This document shows, piece after piece, positions 34,540 through 42,412 of a stretch of DNA of 64,000 bases. Numbering within the stretch: the stretch's first letter is position 1; the number at the start of each line of letters is the position of its first letter. The DNA is from Pseudomonas sp. St316 (GTDB lineage: Bacteria > Pseudomonadota > Gammaproteobacteria > Pseudomonadales > Pseudomonadaceae): NCBI RefSeq assembly GCF_018325905.1, contig NZ_AP021901.1, forward strand, positions 1,674,001-1,738,000. Direction: 5' to 3'. The position numbers were made by a program, and so were the translations under genes. The notes under the pieces were generated by a model, which was given only the letters and a program-made list of their open reading frames with translations, was not told where the DNA came from and searched no databases.

Positions 34540-35673
34540 TCATGCTTTTTCTGTTCTGGAAACTGTCGCTGCAAGTTGGCTGGTAAATTCATAGATTTCG
34601 GTGGTGAGGGAGCTGATGTGGTGATTAGTATCGATTGATATCCATGTGGTCGGGCTGCCAACAAATTTGCCTTGGCTGCACTCCATTATACGGAGGTCTC
34701 CCCAACTGAAGTTAGCACCCATATAGTGATGCGAATCAACAATTGCTTTTGCCAAAACGTTGTTTTGAGCTGTTTTGTTATCCTGCCTTAGCGAATGTCC
34801 TCTGGCTATGAAATAGCTGTTTTCAATCGTGTAACGTATTTTTCCGTTCATATCTGGTGCGATAATGTTCTCCGCTGCCCTTGGATTGCGGACACCATAG
34901 TCGCCAAAATACAAGCTAGCATTTGGGAATGCTTGCAAAAAACCTTTCCAAGCCAGAATTTCCTTTCTGAATATAGTTCCAGAAGAATCTTTTGTTTTTA
35001 CGGCTAAATTCACCGATGCTGGAATGGAGCTGCCAATTGCTATTATGTAAGTGAATCCTAATGAACGCATATGTTCGTAAGCATGCTGTATTGTTTCTAT
35101 CGCATCGCTTACAGATTTGTTTGAAATATCCGCTAAGTCGATTATTACAGGGGTAGACGCTGGATCTAATCCGGTCTCGACGGTAATATCTTCCAGTATT
35201 TCATTAAAGTAGTCAGGGTCGAGCATGTCTTCAAGAGCAACACTATCTAAGCGAATGCTAAAGAATTGGCCTTCTACAAGATTAATCGACTTTATTGCCT
35301 CTTTGTATTCTACAATGTCCCAGCGATCATATCCTATGATCGGACAAGGGATAACGCCTCGTGCAGCGAGCTGATCGATGCTGTAGTTTAAAATATGCTC
35401 ACCTGTTTCCACTGTGAAATTCGCCGGCCATTGAAAAATGTCAATCATGACCTGTTTCTTTGGAGTGGCTTTTGACACGGCAAGAGAGCATTTTTCAACA
35501 TACTCTTTGAAAGGAGTATTTGTACGCTTCATAGCCGTTTCTAACTGCTTACCACCTAATTTCGCAAGTTCGATAATCGGCGTGGTGCGAGCAAGAACAC
35601 TGGGCGAAAGTTTGCTCAGGGCTTCTAGTTCGCCTTTTTTTGCTTTCAAAATTGGAAAGTATTGATTGTTCAT
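34540..35673 (-). CDS. Beta-family protein (PF14350-like), island operon
   Basis: A 377-residue protein beginning MNNQYFPILKAKKGELEALS with LARTTPIIELAK soon after. This start (YFPILKAKxGELxAL, then PIIEL), a central VIIDLADIS strand and a late SLYFGDYGV match the 'Beta protein' family named after a phage T4 protein and often found in defence loci. The fold looks like a TIM-barrel-type alternation of strands and helices. No biochemical function is established that I know of. It is the third gene of the operon, 11 bp after the antitoxin-protease gene. ATG at 35673 follows AAGGT; a GTG one codon earlier is possible. Confidence 0.78.
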   Translation of the reverse strand: MNNQYFPILKAKKGELEALSKLSPSVLARTTPIIELAKLGGKQLETAMKRTNTPFKEYVEKCSLAVSKATPKKQVMIDIFQWPANFTVETGEHILNYSIDQLAARGVIPCPIIGYDRWDIVEYKEAIKSINLVEGQFFSIRLDSVALEDMLDPDYFNEILEDITVETGLDPASTPVIIDLADISNKSVSDAIETIQHAYEHMRSLGFTYIIAIGSSIPASVNLAVKTKDSSGTIFRKEILAWKGFLQAFPNASLYFGDYGVRNPRAAENIIAPDMNGKIRYTIENSYFIARGHSLRQDNKTAQNNVLAKAIVDSHHYMGANFSWGDLRIMECSQGKFVGSPTTWISIDTNHHISSLTTEIYEFTSQLAATVSRTEKA

Positions 35674-35684
35674 CACAAGGTACC

Positions 35685-36896
35685 TTAAGGTTCAGATCTG
35701 AAAAGCTTTCTCACTTCGCCTTGTCCGACGAGGTCAGAAAACAGATTATAGTTGCCGCTTTCTTGCCTTAATCTTCCAGCGATTATTGCTGGGTGTATTC
35801 TCAAGTCCTGAGAGAGCTGTAGGATGGTTTCTTTACTAGGACTCAAATAAGCCTCAGATCTTTTCCATATGGCTCTTGGGATGAAAGTCTCACGGGCTAT
35901 TCTATTGGCTTCGGCTTCTCTCCTATCATCAGATGGTGCTTCTAAGTCATCGAGTATTGCTTCAGAGTTGTCCTCCACATGTTTCCATATGTGAGCAACT
36001 TCATGTATTAGTGTAAACCAGAAATTATCTATTCTATCGTATCTTAAAGTTAGGCCAATTATAGGTGTGCCATCACTATCTTGTAAGGCCGCTCCATCTA
36101 GCATTGTTCCTTTAAGGTGAGGTTCTATAATTACGGATACTCCTATTTCCTCCAGCAAATTAACCGCTAGCAGAGGGCCATTTTCATATCTGCTTAAATG
36201 TGATAGTTCTTTGATGAAGCTGTTGTCTATTGAGTCTTTTTTATAATTTGTATTTTTACGTGTTGCACGAGATTTTTGGATGATTCGGGCTATCCATGCG
36301 TAAAGCGTGTAATGGGTCGTTGGTGTTGCTGCTTCACCTTTGAGCGTTCTTCTGAATGAAGCTCCGCTTACTTGTAAACCCATTTCAGATATAAAGTTCT
36401 TAACTATGTCTTCTGCGGTGATCTTTGCTTTTTCGGTTGCTTTTAGAATCCAACCTCTTGTCACCATTTCAGTGAACGGAAATTTTTTCCAGTCGATGCT
36501 TTCTTTATTTGAGGAGCTTTCTATTTCGGACAGCCCGATTAAAGTGTCTGTTGATATTCCTAACCCTATTGCGAGTGCTCTTATCATTGGGACTGTAAGA
36601 GGTCGTTTTCGTGAAAGTATCTCAGACACGCGGCTCCTAGTGCCGAAATATGGAACTAGGTCTGCTTGTTTTAAGCCTTTTTCCTCCATCCTAAATAGGA
36701 TGGCGTCGATAGGGTCAGGACTCTCTACGGGATATTTTTGCTTTTCATAATCTTCAATAAGTATGGAGAGCAATTCAAGCTCGTCACTTTCTTTAGTGCC
36801 CGGCTTGGGCATCGAGTGAACCAGTTGTTGTACTTTTTCAAAGTACGCTTGGTACTGTTGTTCAGTGCGGATAATTTTTGCTTCTAAAATATTCAT
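35685..36896 (-). CDS. HigA-like antitoxin fused to ImmA/IrrE metallopeptidase
   Basis: A 403-residue two-part regulator. Residues 1-115 match HigA of the COG5499 type: DELELLSILIEDYEKQKYPV, PDPIDAILFRMEEKGLKQAD, then an HTH with SRVSEILSRKRPLTVPMIRA. After a linker comes an ImmA/IrrE zinc peptidase with the active-site helix TLIHEVAHIWKH (HEVAH at 298-302) and the downstream EAEANRIARETFIP segment carrying the third ligand. In phage and ICE systems ImmA-type proteases cleave repressors; here the protease is attached to the repressor itself. The ATG overlaps the stop of the HigB-like toxin gene (ATGA). It probably binds the two palindromes upstream. Confidence 0.85.
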   Translation of the reverse strand: MNILEAKIIRTEQQYQAYFEKVQQLVHSMPKPGTKESDELELLSILIEDYEKQKYPVESPDPIDAILFRMEEKGLKQADLVPYFGTRSRVSEILSRKRPLTVPMIRALAIGLGISTDTLIGLSEIESSSNKESIDWKKFPFTEMVTRGWILKATEKAKITAEDIVKNFISEMGLQVSGASFRRTLKGEAATPTTHYTLYAWIARIIQKSRATRKNTNYKKDSIDNSFIKELSHLSRYENGPLLAVNLLEEIGVSVIIEPHLKGTMLDGAALQDSDGTPIIGLTLRYDRIDNFWFTLIHEVAHIWKHVEDNSEAILDDLEAPSDDRREAEANRIARETFIPRAIWKRSEAYLSPSKETILQLSQDLRIHPAIIAGRLRQESGNYNLFSDLVGQGEVRKLFRSEP

Positions 36897-37156
36897 AGCT
36901 TTTTAATCGGAGCAGTGATGATGGCAATGCCTTGAGCGAAGGCAATCGTCAGTTCAATAAAGTAACGGGAAGAGCAAACACAGAACGAAAAGTGTCCTTC
37001 CTTTACTTTTTGAGCACTAGGATATTGTTCAATCAATTCATCGGGGCTTTTCCAGTTGGCATTAGCGATCTCGCTGACCCAGCTGGAAATCCATTTATCG
37101 ATTTGCTCGCTTTTCCCTTTCAAGGGAAGGAGCTTGTCACGCCCTAGCAGTCTCAT
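36893..37156 (-). CDS. HigB-like toxin (putative mRNA interferase), 87 aa
   Basis: First gene of the island operon. The sequence resembles the HigB/RelE-fold family PF09907: MRLLGRDKLL start, KWISSWVSEIANANWKSPDE, the EQYPSAQKV turn, then FCVCSSRYFIELTIAF where family members have FNIxGNKYRLI. The usual basic residues of that strand are largely replaced (FSFCVCSSRYFIEL) and the ending IAIITAPIKKL lacks the common GTH motif, so catalytic activity is uncertain. ATG at 37156 is chosen over the TTG at 37177 because HigB proteins start with MR and the latter lies in an operator. Toxin-before-antitoxin order is typical of higBA. Confidence 0.72.
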   Translation of the reverse strand: MRLLGRDKLLPLKGKSEQIDKWISSWVSEIANANWKSPDELIEQYPSAQKVKEGHFSFCVCSSRYFIELTIAFAQGIAIITAPIKKL

Positions 37157-37166
37157 GATCACGTAT

Positions 37167-37189
37167 TTTGTTCCCAATTTGGGAACAAA
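37167..37189. promoter_or_regulatory. Operator palindrome 1 of the higBA-like operon
   Basis: TTTGTTCCCAATTTGGGAACAAA: the core GTTCCCAATTTGGGAAC is a near-perfect palindrome extended by three matching bases on each side, 10 bp before the toxin ATG and so overlapping the ribosome-site region. Confidence 0.75.
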
Positions 37190-37220
37190 TTACTCTTGGT
37201 TCGATAGGCCGTCAAGCGTT

Positions 37221-37239
37221 TGTTCCCAAATTGGGAACA
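37221..37239. promoter_or_regulatory. Operator palindrome 2 of the higBA-like operon
   Basis: TGTTCCCAAATTGGGAACA repeats the same 17-bp core, 52 bp (about five helical turns) from palindrome 1 centre to centre. Two in-phase sites suggest cooperative binding by the HTH protein. Confidence 0.75.
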
Positions 37240-37442
37240 CGCTTCATGCCTCATAGATCATGAGATTTCAAGCGAGTGCTTGTTCTGGAGGTCAACCTTT
37301 CGGTCCCTAGCTTGCTGGCGGGCTTGGTCTATCCATCGCTTCAGATTTTTTATTTCTTCGGCACAAGATCATAGCTCTGCTGAATCAGCCCCGCGACGAG
37401 GTGAATCATCTGGTTAGCCGTGTCCGGCTCGTCACGCATTTG
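37240..37442. other. Right end of island, no clear gene
   Basis: No independent gene is seen. On the minus strand the frame that comes from the split GGDEF domain runs on from the island junction into the element as about 35 codons (ending SYDLVPKK, stop near 37360), an artificial tail on the broken gene. Confidence 0.45.
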
Positions 37443-37481
37443 TTTGTACAAAACGCTTCCGTTCATCTCGTTGAAGGGTTT
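37443..37481. repeat. Direct repeat, right end of island
   Basis: TTTGTACAAAACGCT…CTCGTTGAAGGGTTT. Its last about 20 bases are GGDEF coding sequence of the host gene (SFKPFNE on the minus strand), so the repeat spans the junction. Confidence 0.8.
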
Positions 37482-37579
37482 GAAACTGTCGATGTCCACG
37501 TAGCAAATCACCGACTCCTGCCGTTGTTGCAGCAGGCGCGTGAGGCATTGCTGGATCGGGACGTTGCCCGGCAGCAGGG
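37482..37579 (-). pseudogene. Middle fragment of the split gene: start of the GGDEF domain
   Basis: In a frame different from the EAL/CBS part this reads LTLLPGNVPIQQCLTRLLQQ then VICYVDIDSFKPFN, which is the first third of a GGDEF domain. It is cut off from the upstream part by a one-base loss at about 37580-37585 (AACCCCTGA instead of AACCCCCTGA) and from the rest of the domain by the island. Confidence 0.8.
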
Positions 37580-38800
37580 TCAGGGGTTGGCGTAGCGCGC
37601 CTGTTGGATTTTCATTTCGGTGATGAGCTTGAGCACGTCGATTACCCGGCCCAGGCCCAGGTAGCTGCCGTTGAGGGTGATGATGAAGTCTTCTTCGATA
37701 CGTTGTCGGGCGCGACTGGTGATCAGGCGGCTGACTTGTTGCAGCGACTGGTTCAATTCCACCGCCAGGAAGTCATCGCTCATCAGGCGGCTGATGGGTT
37801 TGCGGGCGAAGAGGTCGGTGGCGAAGGGCTTGAGCAAGGCGTCCGAGAGCGAATGGCGATGGACGATGCCGCAGGGCTGCCCTTGATCATCCAGCACTGC
37901 CAGGGAGTTGAGGTTGGCCTGGCGACGAAACGCTTCCAGCACGGTGGCTGTCGGTGTGTTGTGGGCCACTGCCGGTTGTTCGTTGAGCAGCGCACTCAGG
38001 TCGTTGACCTCATCGATCAACGCCGCCACGCCGCTGTCCTGCTTGGGCATCAGCGCCCGGGCATCGCGTGACGGTTGTTCTTGAGGCCGAGCCAGCAGAT
38101 AGCCCTGGACCAGGTCGACGCCCATCTCGATCAGCACCGCCAGTTCTTCCGGCAGTTCGATTCCCTCGGCAATCACCTGGGCGCGGGAGGCCCGGGCGAT
38201 TTTCAGGATCGAGCCGACGAACTCGCGCTTGAGGGCGTCCTGGTGGATACCGTCGATGAAATGCCGGTCGATCTTCACATAATCGGGCCGCAATTCAGAC
38301 CACAGCCGCAGGCTGGAATAACCGGCGCCCAAGTCGTCCAGGGCAATCGAGAAACCCATCGCACGATAATGATGCAGCGCGGTTTGCAGGAGCTGGAAGT
38401 CATCGATGGGGGTTTGTTCGGTCAGTTCGATCACGACCTGGCTGGGGGCAATGCCGAGGTCCTGCAGCAGTTGCAGTGTGCGCCCCGTCTGGTGTGCCGA
38501 TTCCAGCAGGGATTCGGGCGAGACGTTGAGAAACAGTTTGCCCGGCAGCTTTTGCTCATTGAAGCGCTGGCAGGCGCTGCGGCGACAGGCCAGTTCCAAT
38601 TCGCTGAGGCGGCCGGCCTGGCGGGCCACGGAGAGCAGCGCGATGGGGGAGTGCAACGGGCTGTTGGAGGGGCCGCGGGTCAAGGCTTCATAACCCACGA
38701 TGCGCCGTTCGGAAAGACAGATGATCGGTTGGAACAGGCTGTGCAAACCGCTTTGAGCCAGGATCGAACTCAAGGCACTCAGCTGTTCTGTCGTGGTCAT
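37580..38800 (-). CDS. EAL-CBS part of a broken c-di-GMP phosphodiesterase/cyclase
   Basis: The frame encodes an EAL phosphodiesterase domain (residues about 10-240) with all the usual motifs: YEALTRGP (EAL), LFLNVSPESL, IELTEQT, ALDDLGAGYSSL (DDLGAG for DDFGTG), YVKIDRHFI, VIAEGIE, and QGYLLARP. A pair of CBS domains follows (about 270-400). It stops at ANP because one C is missing in the C run there; the intact gene continued into a GGDEF domain. The EAL-CBS product could still be made and active, without the cyclase half. In relatives this EAL-CBS-GGDEF gene sits next to prc. Confidence 0.85.
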   Translation of the reverse strand: MTTTEQLSALSSILAQSGLHSLFQPIICLSERRIVGYEALTRGPSNSPLHSPIALLSVARQAGRLSELELACRRSACQRFNEQKLPGKLFLNVSPESLLESAHQTGRTLQLLQDLGIAPSQVVIELTEQTPIDDFQLLQTALHHYRAMGFSIALDDLGAGYSSLRLWSELRPDYVKIDRHFIDGIHQDALKREFVGSILKIARASRAQVIAEGIELPEELAVLIEMGVDLVQGYLLARPQEQPSRDARALMPKQDSGVAALIDEVNDLSALLNEQPAVAHNTPTATVLEAFRRQANLNSLAVLDDQGQPCGIVHRHSLSDALLKPFATDLFARKPISRLMSDDFLAVELNQSLQQVSRLITSRARQRIEEDFIITLNGSYLGLGRVIDVLKLITEMKIQQARYANP

Positions 38801-38814
38801 GGCAATCTCTGGCG

Positions 38815-38849
38815 ATAAAAAAAGGACTGGGTGCGCGGCACCCAGTCCT
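38815..38849 (-). terminator. Terminator of prc
   Basis: On the minus strand AGGACTGGGTGC-CGC-GCACCCAGTCCT is followed by a T-run of seven, about 70 bases after the prc stop. Confidence 0.88.
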
Positions 38850-38918
38850 GTATTTCACGACAGACTGATGTCAGTTTGATGACACTCCGACGAGCATCAC
38901 CATTAAATGGCCATCATC

Positions 38919-41030
38919 CTAGTGTTTGGCGATCGCCGTGTTGAGTTTCAGGTAATCCAGCAGGATCCGCCCGGTCTCGCTCAGGTAGGCATCGTCTTCC
39001 GGCTTGGTTTTCTCCGGCTCGGTGATCAGGTCTTCGTCCTCTTTCTTCAGCTCTTTGAGCGGTTCTTCGCCCTTGGCCTTGCGACGCAGGTTTTCCATGG
39101 TCAGTTGCTTGGCTTCGATGTCGGCATGCTGCGCGCGACGGTCGGCCTCGTTGAGGGTGACGGTTTTTTCCAACATCAACTTCTGCGCCAGGGCCAGCTT
39201 GTCACGGATGAAGACAAACTCCGCGTCCTGGGCCGTACGGACATCGTGCTCGGACTTGAGTTGGGCCAGGAACGGCTTGAACGGGTCCACGGCCGGTTTG
39301 ATCGCAGGCCGGATGGTGTCCCACGGCATGGCTTCGGGCAGGGCGCTTTCACCGATTTCCTTGGTGTCGATGATCGACGGGTAATCGATGTCAGGCAGCA
39401 CGCCCTGGTGCTGGGTGCTCTGGCCGGAAACCCGGTAGAACTTCGCCAGGGTCAGTTTCAGTTCGCCGTGGTTGAGCGGCTGGATGGTTTGCACGGTGCC
39501 TTTGCCGAAGGTCTGGCCGCCGATGATCAGTGCCCGGTGATAGTCCTGCATGGCGCCGGCGAAAATCTCCGAGGCCGACGCGGACAGGCGATTGACCAGC
39601 AAGGCCATCGGCCCTTTGTAGAACGCGCCCGGGTTTTCGTCTTCCAGCACATCCACCCGGCCATCGGCGTTTCGCACGAGCACGGTCGGGCCCTTGTCGA
39701 TGAACAGGCTGGTCAGCTCAGTGGCTTCCTGCAGGGAGCCGCCGCCGTTGTTGCGCAAGTCGATGACGACGCCGTCGACCTTTTCCTTCTGCAGCTCGGT
39801 CAGCAGTTTCTTGACGTCGCGGGTGGTGCTCTTGTAGTCCGGATCCCCGGCGCGGAAGGCCTTGAAGTCCAGGTAGAAGGCCGGGATCTCGATGATGCCG
39901 AGCTTGTAGTCCTTGCCGTCCTGCTTGAGGTTGAGGACCGATTTCTTCGCTGCCTGTTCTTCCAGCTTCACCGCTTCACGGGTGATGGACACGATCTTGC
40001 TGGTCTGGTCGTTCGGCGCATTGCTGGCCGGGATGACTTCCAGGCGCACCACCGAGCCTTTCGGACCACGGATCAGCTTGACCACTTCGTCCAGGCGCCA
40101 GCCGACCACGTCGACCATTTCCTTGCTGCCTTGGGCCACGCCGATGATCTTGTCCGCCGGGCTGACCTGTTTGGTCTTGTCCGCAGGGCCCGCCGGGACC
40201 AGGCGCACGATTTTCACCTGGTCGTTGTCGCTCTGCAGCACCGCACCGATGCCTTCCAGGGACAGGCTCATGTTGATGTCGAAGTTTTCCGCGTTATCCG
40301 GCGACAGATAATTGGTGTGCGGGTCGTAGGACATGGCGAAGGTGTTGATGTACGCCTGGAAAATGTCTTCGGCGCGGGTCTGGTCCAGGCGCGCCAATTG
40401 GTTCTTGTAGCGCTTGGTCAGGGTTTCCTGGATCTGCTTGGGATCCTTGCCGGCGATCTTCATGCGCAGCACTTCGTCCTTGACGCGTTTGCGCCACAGG
40501 TCATCGAGTTCGGCTGTGCTTTTGAGCCAAGGGGCGTCCTTGCGGTCGACCAGCAAGGTTTCCTTGGTGTTGAAGTCGATTTTGTCGACGCCTTTGTTCA
40601 GCTCGGCAATGGCGTAGTCCAGACGCGCCTTCACGCGGTCCAGGTAGCGCTTGTAGATGGTGAACCCGGCGTTGAGGTCGCCACTTTTGAGGAAGTCGTC
40701 GAACTGGGTCTTCCACTTGTCGAATTCAGCGATGTCGCTGGCCAGGAAGTAACTGCGCGACGGATCGAGCAGCTTCAGGTAGCTGTCATAGATGATGACC
40801 GAACGCGCGTCATCGAGCGGCGGCTTGCTGTAGTGATGGCGCTTTAGCAACTCGACGACGTTAAGGCTGGCAATCACCTCGTCGCGATCGGGCTGAAGCT
40901 TGTCCCAGCTGTTGGCTGCGAACGTATCGTTCGACAGCGGTAACAGGCCGAGGCCAATGACTAGCGCGAGGGCGGTGCTGGGGAACAGGTGCTTCATGCT
41001 GATTCGACGCAGGGACAATTGATAACGCAT
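38919..41030 (-). CDS. prc: Carboxy-terminal (tail-specific) processing protease Prc
   Basis: Periplasmic S41 protease that degrades misfolded or tagged envelope proteins; in pseudomonads (AlgO) it also acts on anti-sigma factor MucA variants. The leader is MKHLFPSTALALVIGLGLLP; the mature protein has an N-terminal helical domain, a PDZ domain (MSLSLEGIGAVLQSDNDQVK), and the catalytic core VVIDLRNNGGGSLQEA with Ser in NRLSASASEIFAGAMQDY and Lys in GQTFGKGTVQT. 703 residues is normal. The start is either the ATG at 41030 or the one at 40997 (MKHLFP); the latter gives a more usual signal peptide, and neither has a strong ribosome site. Confidence 0.95.
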   Translation of the reverse strand: MRYQLSLRRISMKHLFPSTALALVIGLGLLPLSNDTFAANSWDKLQPDRDEVIASLNVVELLKRHHYSKPPLDDARSVIIYDSYLKLLDPSRSYFLASDIAEFDKWKTQFDDFLKSGDLNAGFTIYKRYLDRVKARLDYAIAELNKGVDKIDFNTKETLLVDRKDAPWLKSTAELDDLWRKRVKDEVLRMKIAGKDPKQIQETLTKRYKNQLARLDQTRAEDIFQAYINTFAMSYDPHTNYLSPDNAENFDINMSLSLEGIGAVLQSDNDQVKIVRLVPAGPADKTKQVSPADKIIGVAQGSKEMVDVVGWRLDEVVKLIRGPKGSVVRLEVIPASNAPNDQTSKIVSITREAVKLEEQAAKKSVLNLKQDGKDYKLGIIEIPAFYLDFKAFRAGDPDYKSTTRDVKKLLTELQKEKVDGVVIDLRNNGGGSLQEATELTSLFIDKGPTVLVRNADGRVDVLEDENPGAFYKGPMALLVNRLSASASEIFAGAMQDYHRALIIGGQTFGKGTVQTIQPLNHGELKLTLAKFYRVSGQSTQHQGVLPDIDYPSIIDTKEIGESALPEAMPWDTIRPAIKPAVDPFKPFLAQLKSEHDVRTAQDAEFVFIRDKLALAQKLMLEKTVTLNEADRRAQHADIEAKQLTMENLRRKAKGEEPLKELKKEDEDLITEPEKTKPEDDAYLSETGRILLDYLKLNTAIAKH

Positions 41031-41136
41031 ATTAGGCCGTCTTTGAAGTCGCCGGTTCCATGTGGCCCGGGCGCATAATGCAAGAAAGCCCGGCGTTGAA
41101 GCAGCGGGCCCAGTCGAGACTCACTATGGAGGCACC

Positions 41137-42099
41137 GTGAAAGCATTGCAAGGCGTTGAAGGCCAAGTGGTATGGGCAGATGAGCCGAGTCCGACGTGTG
41201 ATGTCGGGCAAGTTCGTATTCGTGTGGCAGCCGCCGGCCTGAATCGGGCCGATTTGCTGCAAAAAGCCGGACTTTACCCGCCGCCACCCGGCGCTAGCCA
41301 AGTGTTGGGGCTGGAGTGCGCCGGGGTCATCAGCGAGGTCGGGCCGGGCTCGTCCTGGCAGGTGGGCGATCGCGTTTGTGCGTTGCTGGCCGGCGGAGGG
41401 ATGGCCGAGGAAGTGGTGGTCGATGGCCGGCATGTATTGCCGGTGCCGGACGGCTTGTCATTGGCTGAAGCGGCCGCGCTGCCGGAGGTCTACAGCACGG
41501 CGTGGCTGAACCTGTTCCAGCTGGCGGCGCTCAAGCCGGGTGAAAAAGTCCTGCTGCACGCTGGCGCCAGTGGGGTCGGCTCGGCCGCGATCCAGCTGTG
41601 CAAGGCGTTTGGCAACCCGTGCTGGGTCAGTGTCGGTTCGACCGAACGGCTGGCCTATTGCGAGGCTCTGGGCGCCCAGGGCGGCGTGGTGCGCACCGAT
41701 GGCCTGGAAGGTTTGAACGACCTCGGTCCCTTCGATGTGATCCTCGATCCGGTGGGCGGCAGCTATGCCAAACTGAACGTGAAACTTTTGTCAGTTGACG
41801 GCCGCTGGGTGTTGATCGGCCTGATGGGCGGGCGCTCGACCGAGCTCGATCTGGCCCAGATACTGGGCAAGCGCATCCAATTGCTCGGCTCGACCTTGCG
41901 CAGCCGTGACGAGCACTTCAAGGCCGACCTGATCAGCGAGCTGGGCCAACAGGTGTGGCCGCTGTTTGCCGACAAGCGCCTGAGCCCGCAACTGGCCCGG
42001 ACCTTCGCCATCAAGGACGCCGAAGCGGCGTTTGCGGAACTGGCGACCAACCAGGTGTCCGGGAAGTTGGTATTGCTGATCGACGAGAGCCTGAGCTGA
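41137..42099 (+). CDS. NAD(P)H quinone oxidoreductase, zinc-free MDR family (PIG3-like)
   Basis: Medium-chain dehydrogenase/reductase of 320 residues. It has the quinone oxidoreductase motif LNRADLLQKAGLYPPPPGAS, GLECAGVISEVG, and the NADP-binding loop LLHAGASGVGSAAIQLCKAF. The zinc ligands of alcohol dehydrogenases are absent. GTG at 41137 follows TATGGAGGCACC, a strong ribosome site; earlier in-frame codons overlap the prc promoter side. Likely role is one-electron or two-electron quinone or enone reduction. It is divergent from prc. Confidence 0.9.
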   Translation: MKALQGVEGQVVWADEPSPTCDVGQVRIRVAAAGLNRADLLQKAGLYPPPPGASQVLGLECAGVISEVGPGSSWQVGDRVCALLAGGGMAEEVVVDGRHVLPVPDGLSLAEAAALPEVYSTAWLNLFQLAALKPGEKVLLHAGASGVGSAAIQLCKAFGNPCWVSVGSTERLAYCEALGAQGGVVRTDGLEGLNDLGPFDVILDPVGGSYAKLNVKLLSVDGRWVLIGLMGGRSTELDLAQILGKRIQLLGSTLRSRDEHFKADLISELGQQVWPLFADKRLSPQLARTFAIKDAEAAFAELATNQVSGKLVLLIDESLS

Positions 42100-42120
42100 C
42101 TACGGCTCTGTGCGCGAACC

Positions 42121-42212
42121 TGTGGGAGCAAAGCTTGCTCGCGATAGCGGTGGATCGGTTTGCATTGATGTTGAATGTGCGGTCGCCATCGCGGGCAAGC
42201 CTTGCTCCCACA
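42121..42212. repeat. REP pair
   Basis: TGTGGGAGCAAAGCTTGCTCGCGATAGCGG and an inverted partner ending AAGCCTTGCTCCCACA, just after the oxidoreductase gene. Confidence 0.9.
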
Positions 42213-42412
42213 TTGGTTTCGGGTGTTCGCAGGAAGCTACAGTCGCAGATTGTAAGCCTTGGTGTAGGGCCGCAAGTCTGGCGTCTTGCGCCACCGGGCA
42301 CGCCGACCTTCGGTCGGCAGCCGGTAGCCGATGCGCGTGCCCTGCTAGCGTTAACTAATGGGGGATGGGGTAACCGCAACTTTCATTTCACCGCGAGGTG
42401 AAGAGGTTGATC

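Larger units (their letters stand above)
32442..37470. mobile_element. AT-rich genomic island of about 5 kb inserted in a GGDEF coding sequence
   Basis: Both borders are fixed by the split GGDEF domain: the frame leaves the domain at about 32442 on one side and about 37470 on the other. The interior is visibly AT-rich compared with the flanks. Near-identical 39-bp sequences occur at both ends in direct orientation (32463-32501 and 37443-37481, 34 of 39 the same), 4,980 bp apart, like attachment sites. TCGTT is also shared at the two junctions. No integrase or transposase gene is present, so the element was probably mobilised in trans or has lost its recombinase. Cargo: a KAP-type NTPase and a toxin-antitoxin-like operon with a Beta-family protein. 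Confidence 0.8.

Noticed and set aside
32442..37470. Island considered as a classical transposon or prophage
   Set aside because: No transposase, integrase, terminal inverted repeats or phage structural genes are present. Only direct repeats and a possible 5-bp TCGTT duplication are seen.
38907..40847. 646-codon plus-strand frame over prc
   Set aside because: Antisense of prc with shadow-type composition. The prc frame has full family motifs.
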